From assembly GCF_000717915.1 (NCBI RefSeq), contig NZ_JOCX01000003.1:411692-475691 (forward strand): a stretch of DNA of 64,000 bases, in the 5' to 3' direction. This document shows, one piece after another, positions 60,095 through 64,000 of this stretch; the first letter of the stretch is position 1, and every line of letters starts with the position of its first letter. This DNA is from Streptomyces sp. NRRL S-244 (GTDB taxonomy: Bacteria > Actinomycetota > Actinomycetes > Streptomycetales > Streptomycetaceae). Below the pieces are notes generated by a model. It was not told where the DNA came from. It saw only the letters and a program-made list of their open reading frames with translations, and ran no database searches. The position numbers and the translations under genes were made by a program.

Positions 60095-61260
60095 TGCAGC
60101 TCATACATCTGGCCGCCGCGGCCGGCTACACCACGCCTCCGCTCTGGCGCGTCCTCACCAAAGCCGGCTACTTCGTCGGCCTGTCCGGGGCCATCGGCGC
60201 CACCGTCACCTACGCGACCTCAGTACGCCCCACGCTGCGCGGCCCCGAAAGCCATAGCGGCGACGTGGCGGTCATACGCCGAAGAACGGCAGGCTATCTG
60301 GCCTGGGCCGGAGTTGTTCTCCTCGTCGCGGGCTACTTCCAGCTCGCGGCCCGCCTGGCCCGTGCCGGAAAGGGCATGCCGTTCGGCGACGCCCTCTCGC
60401 CCAGCCGAATCCGGGACTTCCTGGTCGCTCCTGCGGCCAAGGGTGCCTGGATCGCTCAGGGCACGATCTACCTGGCACAGAACGTCGTCCTGGTCATCGC
60501 CTCCGCCACGTTGATCGCGCTGTTCGTTCCGAAGGCGCGTCAGCGGCTGAACGTCCTCGCGCTGACCGCCCTGCCCCTGAGTCTCGCGGTCACGCTCATC
60601 GGGGCGGTGCCGGCCACCAAGCCGAAGGACGCGGACAAGGTTCTGGACCTCGTGTTCGGCCAGACCCACATCATCAGCGGTGTGGTCTGGGTCGGCGGCC
60701 TCGCGTTCCTCGCCGCACTCGCCGCCTCCCGCAGCCGCCTCGGCGACAGCGCGGGCCTGCTGTGGGCGGACATCTGGCGCCGCTTCTCCCTCGTCGCCCT
60801 CGTCAGCGTCGGTGCGGTCCTCACCTCCGGGCTGTGGATGAGCTGGAAGCACGTCGGCGCCATCAGCCAGCTGTGGACCACGACGTACGGGCTCTTCGTC
60901 CTCATCAAGATTCTCCTGGTCCTCGGCATGATGGCGGCCGGAGCCGTCAACCAGTTCTGGCTGATGCCGCGCATCGTCAAGGCGCGTGAGGCGGACGACA
61001 CTTCCTCGCTCCTGCACCTGACCCTGCGGCACTTCCCGAAGGTGGTCTGGGGTGAGGTCGCCCTCGGGATCGCCGTTCTGGCCGTGGTCCCCTTCCTCAG
61101 CGGCTCTGCCCGTTCCGAGGCCGGCAGCCCGGCCGCCGTCTCGAGCGGCAGCATCTTCGCCGTGGGCGCACTCCTCGTCCTCACCCTGGCTGCTTCGCTG
61201 TACGTCACCGTCAAGGCGTCGGACACCCTTGCGCGGCGGGCGGCTGCCACCACAGCCTGA
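60094..61260 (+). CDS. CopD-like membrane protein under a putative iron box
   Basis: The 388-residue protein has about eight helices. FGQTHIISGVVWVGGLAFLA and VSVGAVLTSGLWMSWKHVGA, with YGLFVLIKILLVLGMMAAGA, match the CopD (copper resistance D) domain; His residues in GQTHI, SWKHV and LRHFP may bind metal or heme. No SD is visible before the ATG, so the transcript may be leaderless. The iron-box-like site suggests repression when iron is plentiful, so a role in iron or heme handling is possible. It follows the MFS gene. Confidence 0.8.
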   Translation: MQLIHLAAAAGYTTPPLWRVLTKAGYFVGLSGAIGATVTYATSVRPTLRGPESHSGDVAVIRRRTAGYLAWAGVVLLVAGYFQLAARLARAGKGMPFGDALSPSRIRDFLVAPAAKGAWIAQGTIYLAQNVVLVIASATLIALFVPKARQRLNVLALTALPLSLAVTLIGAVPATKPKDADKVLDLVFGQTHIISGVVWVGGLAFLAALAASRSRLGDSAGLLWADIWRRFSLVALVSVGAVLTSGLWMSWKHVGAISQLWTTTYGLFVLIKILLVLGMMAAGAVNQFWLMPRIVKAREADDTSSLLHLTLRHFPKVVWGEVALGIAVLAVVPFLSGSARSEAGSPAAVSSGSIFAVGALLVLTLAASLYVTVKASDTLARRAAATTA

Positions 61261-61345
61261 CCCCCGATACGCACGACACCGCCGTGGCCACCACTCGAGG
61301 CCGCAATTCCCCGCCATGCACCACAACGTGGCCGCCGCGGCGGTG

Positions 61346-61388
61346 CAACCGTGAGGGCGGCCCCGTTCCGGGGCCGCCCTCACGGTTG
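61346..61388. terminator. Strong bidirectional terminator
   Basis: Perfect 19-bp arms (CAACCGTGAGGGCGGCCCC and complement) flank a GTTCC loop. It separates the CopD-like gene from the convergent MATE gene and is among the strongest hairpins in the window. Confidence 0.85.
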
Positions 61389-61518
61389 TATCTCAGGCTG
61401 CACCTTCCGCATTTCGGGTCACGACGCCCTGCCCATCTCCTTCGGCAACCGGCCCGCCGCCGCCCTGGCGGACGGCGCGTACGCATCCCACGCTGGCCGG
61501 CGGTGGCGCGGCGAACCA

Positions 61519-62925
61519 TTACGCGACGGCGGGGGCGGCGTGTGCCTGTTCGTGGCGGGTGAGGGAGCTGGAGTAGCGCCGCAGGAGGAGGACGGCGGTG
61601 GTGGCGAGGCCCGTGAGGAGGCCGAGCCAGATGCCGAGGGTGTCGAGGTTCAGGGCGTAGGCGAGGAGCCAGGAAGCGGGGAGGCCGACCGCCCAGTAGC
61701 CGATGAGGGTGATGCGGAAGCCGCTCTTGGTGTCGTCGAGGCCGCGCAGGAGGCCGACCCCGATGTTCTGGGCGCAGTCGAAGAACTGGAGGAAGGCGGT
61801 GACGATCAGGAGTTGGGTGGCGATGGTGAGGGCCTGGTCGGAGCCGGAGTCCAGGAAGGGCGCGAGGACCAGCCTGGGGATGGTCAGGTAGAGCAGTCCG
61901 ACGACGGCCATGACGGCGGCGGCGCAGGCCAGGGCGGTGTTCTTGATGCGGCGGGCGTCGTCGTGGTTGCCGAGGGCGAGTTCGCGGCTGACGTTGATGG
62001 AGGCCGCGTGGGAGAGGCCGACGGCGACCTGGAAGACGATGTAGACGAGCTGGTTGACGGCGGTGTGCGCGGCGAGCGCGTCGGGGCCGAAGGAGCCTGC
62101 CATCAGGGCGGTGATGGAGAAGAAGCCGGCCTCGGAGCCGTAGGTCGCGGCGATCGGGACGCCGAGCCCGACGAGACGCTTGACGGTGGCCGCGTCGGCC
62201 TTGGTGAGGTCCAGGGTGAGGAGTGGTGCCAGCTCCTTGTCCTTCTTCGCGGAGAAGTAGAGGGCGAGGAAGGACAGCAGGTAGACGCCGGAGGTGGCGA
62301 TGCCGACCCCGGTGAGGCCGAGGCGGGGCAGGCCGAAGGTGCCGTGGATCAGGATCCAGTTCAGTCCCGCGTTGACCGCGATCGAGGCGATGGTGATCTG
62401 CAGGAGGGCCTGGGGGCGACGCATGCCGACGGTGAACTGGCGGACTGCCTGGAACCACAGGCAGGGCAGCAGGCCGGGAGCGAGCGCGAAGAGCATGGTC
62501 TGGGTGAGGTCGACGACCTCCGCGTCCTGGCCCAGCCAGGTCAGGGCCTGCCCGATGAGGATCATCAGGACGGCGCCGGCGAGTCCGGCGAGCGTGGCCA
62601 CGGCCATGCTCGCCCGGACTATGGAGCGGACCTCGTCCTGAGCTCTCTCCCCCGCGTTCCCGTCGCTTTCGTCGGCGGCCCGCTCGGCGAGGGCCGCCGC
62701 AGTGGCTATCTGGTTGCCGACGGAGGTGACCAGGCCGACACCCATGGTGCGGAGCTGGTTGAAGATGACGATGGCCAGGCCGCCCGCGGCCAGTTCGGTG
62801 GTCCCGAGGAAGCCCATCATCACCGTGTCGGTGGTGGTGAGTGCCACCTGCGCGAGCTGGGTGAGGATCAGCGGCACGGCGAGGACGCCGAGTGCGCGGC
62901 TGTCGCGGAGGAGAGTTTTCAGCAT
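61519..62925 (-). CDS. MATE-family efflux transporter
   Basis: The 468-residue membrane protein has about 12 helices in two similar halves, with LILTQLAQVALTTTDTVMMG at the start and GLGVPIAATYGSEAGFFSIT in the second half, matching NorM/DinF-type MATE transporters that export small organic molecules using Na+ or H+ gradients. It starts 4 bp after the stop of the cysteine-synthase-like gene, so the two are one operon. Export of a product made by that enzyme's pathway is a reasonable inference. Confidence 0.9.
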   Translation of the reverse strand: MLKTLLRDSRALGVLAVPLILTQLAQVALTTTDTVMMGFLGTTELAAGGLAIVIFNQLRTMGVGLVTSVGNQIATAAALAERAADESDGNAGERAQDEVRSIVRASMAVATLAGLAGAVLMILIGQALTWLGQDAEVVDLTQTMLFALAPGLLPCLWFQAVRQFTVGMRRPQALLQITIASIAVNAGLNWILIHGTFGLPRLGLTGVGIATSGVYLLSFLALYFSAKKDKELAPLLTLDLTKADAATVKRLVGLGVPIAATYGSEAGFFSITALMAGSFGPDALAAHTAVNQLVYIVFQVAVGLSHAASINVSRELALGNHDDARRIKNTALACAAAVMAVVGLLYLTIPRLVLAPFLDSGSDQALTIATQLLIVTAFLQFFDCAQNIGVGLLRGLDDTKSGFRITLIGYWAVGLPASWLLAYALNLDTLGIWLGLLTGLATTAVLLLRRYSSSLTRHEQAHAAPAVA

Positions 62926-62929
62926 GGGT

Positions 62930-63958
62930 TTACCGGTTCCCGCGGAGTTTGGTGAGGAGCTCGTCGATGTCCCGCTCGGCCTCGGCGCTGAGGAGGTCGC
63001 GGTCCTGCATCCACTCGTCGTTGAAGACGGTGTCCATGTACTTTTCGCCGCCGTCGTTGATGAGGGCGACCATGGTTGTGCCCGGGGGCAGGGTGGGCAG
63101 CCGGGTCAGGGCTTCGTAGACGACTCCGCCGGCCGAGCCTCCGATGAGGAGTCCGGTGCGGGCGACGGCGCGGCAGGTGGCGAAGGCCTCGATGTCGCCG
63201 ACCTTGACGCCTTCGTCGATGAGGTCGAAGTCGACCAGGGCGCCGATCTCCGCGCCCTCGGGGGTGCCGGTTCCGGACTGGTAGTAGTCGTGGGCAGGGC
63301 CGCCGAAGGCGATGGAGCCCTTGGGTTCGACGCCTATGACGGTGAAACCGGACATGAGAGTGGTCAGTTCCCGGCTGGTGCCGCACAGGGCGCCGCCGGT
63401 GCCGACGGCGCCGATGAGGACGTCGATCCTGCCGTCGAGGGCCTCGTGGAGCTCGTGCGCGACGGGGAAGTAGCCGACGCCGTTGGCGGGGTTGTTGTGC
63501 TGCTCGGTGAAGATGGTGTTGTCCTGGCCGCGGGCCATGTCCTCGGCCAGTTCCTCGCGGGCGGCGGTGGCGAGTTCCTCCGTGCCGTCGTCGACGACGT
63601 AGACGAGCTCGGTACCGAGGGCCTTCATGCCGCGGAGCTTGTCCACACAGGCGTGGTTGTCGACGACGGCGGTGAAGGTGTAGCCGCGTTCGGCGGCGAT
63701 GACCGACAAACCCAGGCCGGTGTTGCCGGAGGTGGATTCGATGATCCGGCCGCCGGCGCGCAGTTCACCGGCCTCCTCGGCGGCGTCGATCATGGCCCTG
63801 GCCATACGGATCTTCGCGGTGCCGGTGGGGTTGAACATCTCCAGTTTCAGCAGCAGGCGGCTGCCGGTCTCGGTGGAGGCGAGCTCGAGGAGGGGGGTGT
63901 AGCCGATGAGATCGGATACGCGGGAGACCACGGCGGGGCGCTGGAGGGCTCCGGGCAT
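62930..63958 (-). CDS. PLP-dependent cysteine-synthase-like enzyme (SbnA-like)
   Basis: The 342-residue fold-type II PLP enzyme has the PLP lysine in FNPTGTAKIRMARAMID (where CysK has NPxxSVKDR), the substrate loop STSGNTGLGLS, and the phosphate loop GAVGTGGALCGTSREL. The TGTAKIR variant departs from standard CysK/CysM and leans toward SbnA-type enzymes that join O-phosphoserine and another amine to make 2,3-diaminopropionate precursors. GGAG precedes the ATG by about 7 nt. It is probably the first gene of an operon with the MATE exporter; related genes may lie to the right, beyond the window. Confidence 0.85.
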   Translation of the reverse strand: MPGALQRPAVVSRVSDLIGYTPLLELASTETGSRLLLKLEMFNPTGTAKIRMARAMIDAAEEAGELRAGGRIIESTSGNTGLGLSVIAAERGYTFTAVVDNHACVDKLRGMKALGTELVYVVDDGTEELATAAREELAEDMARGQDNTIFTEQHNNPANGVGYFPVAHELHEALDGRIDVLIGAVGTGGALCGTSRELTTLMSGFTVIGVEPKGSIAFGGPAHDYYQSGTGTPEGAEIGALVDFDLIDEGVKVGDIEAFATCRAVARTGLLIGGSAGGVVYEALTRLPTLPPGTTMVALINDGGEKYMDTVFNDEWMQDRDLLSAEAERDIDELLTKLRGNR

Positions 63959-64000
63959 CGACAGCTCCAGAAGGGTGTGGGTGGCGGCGGGGTGCGGGGG

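Noticed and set aside
61390..61518. Gene remnant between the terminator and the MATE stop
   Set aside because: The frames are short, share no motif, and have no start with an SD; the stretch is best read as 3' untranslated DNA.

Overview
The window is a chromosomal segment from a high-GC actinomycete, almost certainly Streptomyces or a close relative. The evidence is the strong G/C bias at third codon positions, frequent GTG starts, many 4-bp GTGA/ATGA stop-start overlaps, twin-arginine and lipoprotein export signals, a Streptomyces subtilisin-inhibitor (SSI) gene, and a mix of TetR, MarR, MerR, AraC and ECF regulators. I see no rRNA, tRNA, transposase, phage gene or CRISPR array. The content looks like accessory or arm chromosome rather than core genome.

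Layout. 0-0.9 kb: metal-binding ABC lipoprotein with a strong terminator. 0.9-5.8 kb: acyl-CoA metabolism (acyl-CoA synthetase, CaiB/BaiF CoA-transferase, divergent acyl-CoA dehydrogenase) around a 20-bp palindrome. 5.8-8.1 kb: GH88-like hydrolase coupled to an MFS transporter. 8.2-13.8 kb: His/Met-rich membrane protein, ECF sigma factor, orphan membrane protein, and an FHA protein plus Ser/Thr kinase pair. 13.9-19.0 kb: three exported hydrolases (M23 peptidase, lysozyme-like transglycosylase, GH43-like enzyme) in one operon, each ending in a seven-bladed PLL-type propeller. 19.1-25.8 kb: TetR/quinone oxidoreductase/SRPBCC, then isochorismatase-like/MFS/MarR facing DUF998/TetR, with well-defined operators. 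25.8-36.4 kb: single genes (arylamine N-acetyltransferase, VOC, GNAT, AraC, secreted proteins, CsbD, SSI, MerR-HEAT, SDR, HSL-type esterase, aldo/keto reductase).

36.4-53.1 kb: membrane proteins, GH15 enzyme, cation/proton antiporter, cytochrome bd oxidase (cydAB), SDR and GMC oxidoreductases, a cyclase, a gluconokinase-mutarotase fusion, ClC channel, SHOCT protein and a DUF6325 protein. The sugar enzymes suggest glucose/gluconate oxidation next to a high-affinity terminal oxidase. 53.3-58.6 kb: SRPBCC and acetoacetate-decarboxylase-like proteins, a cytoplasmic arylsulfatase, and a second DUF6325 gene followed by a 56-residue repeat peptide. 58.7-64 kb: MFS, a CopD-like membrane protein with an iron-box-like site over its start, a strong bidirectional terminator, and a MATE exporter coupled to a cysteine-synthase-like (SbnA-type) gene that probably opens a larger operon beyond the window.

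The most noteworthy items are the propeller-tailed wall-hydrolase operon, the duplicated DUF6325 plus small TAVVA-peptide modules, the gluconokinase-mutarotase fusion with an internal start site, and several unusually symmetric regulatory regions (24.3, 19.8, 32.05, 13.76 and 4.5 kb).
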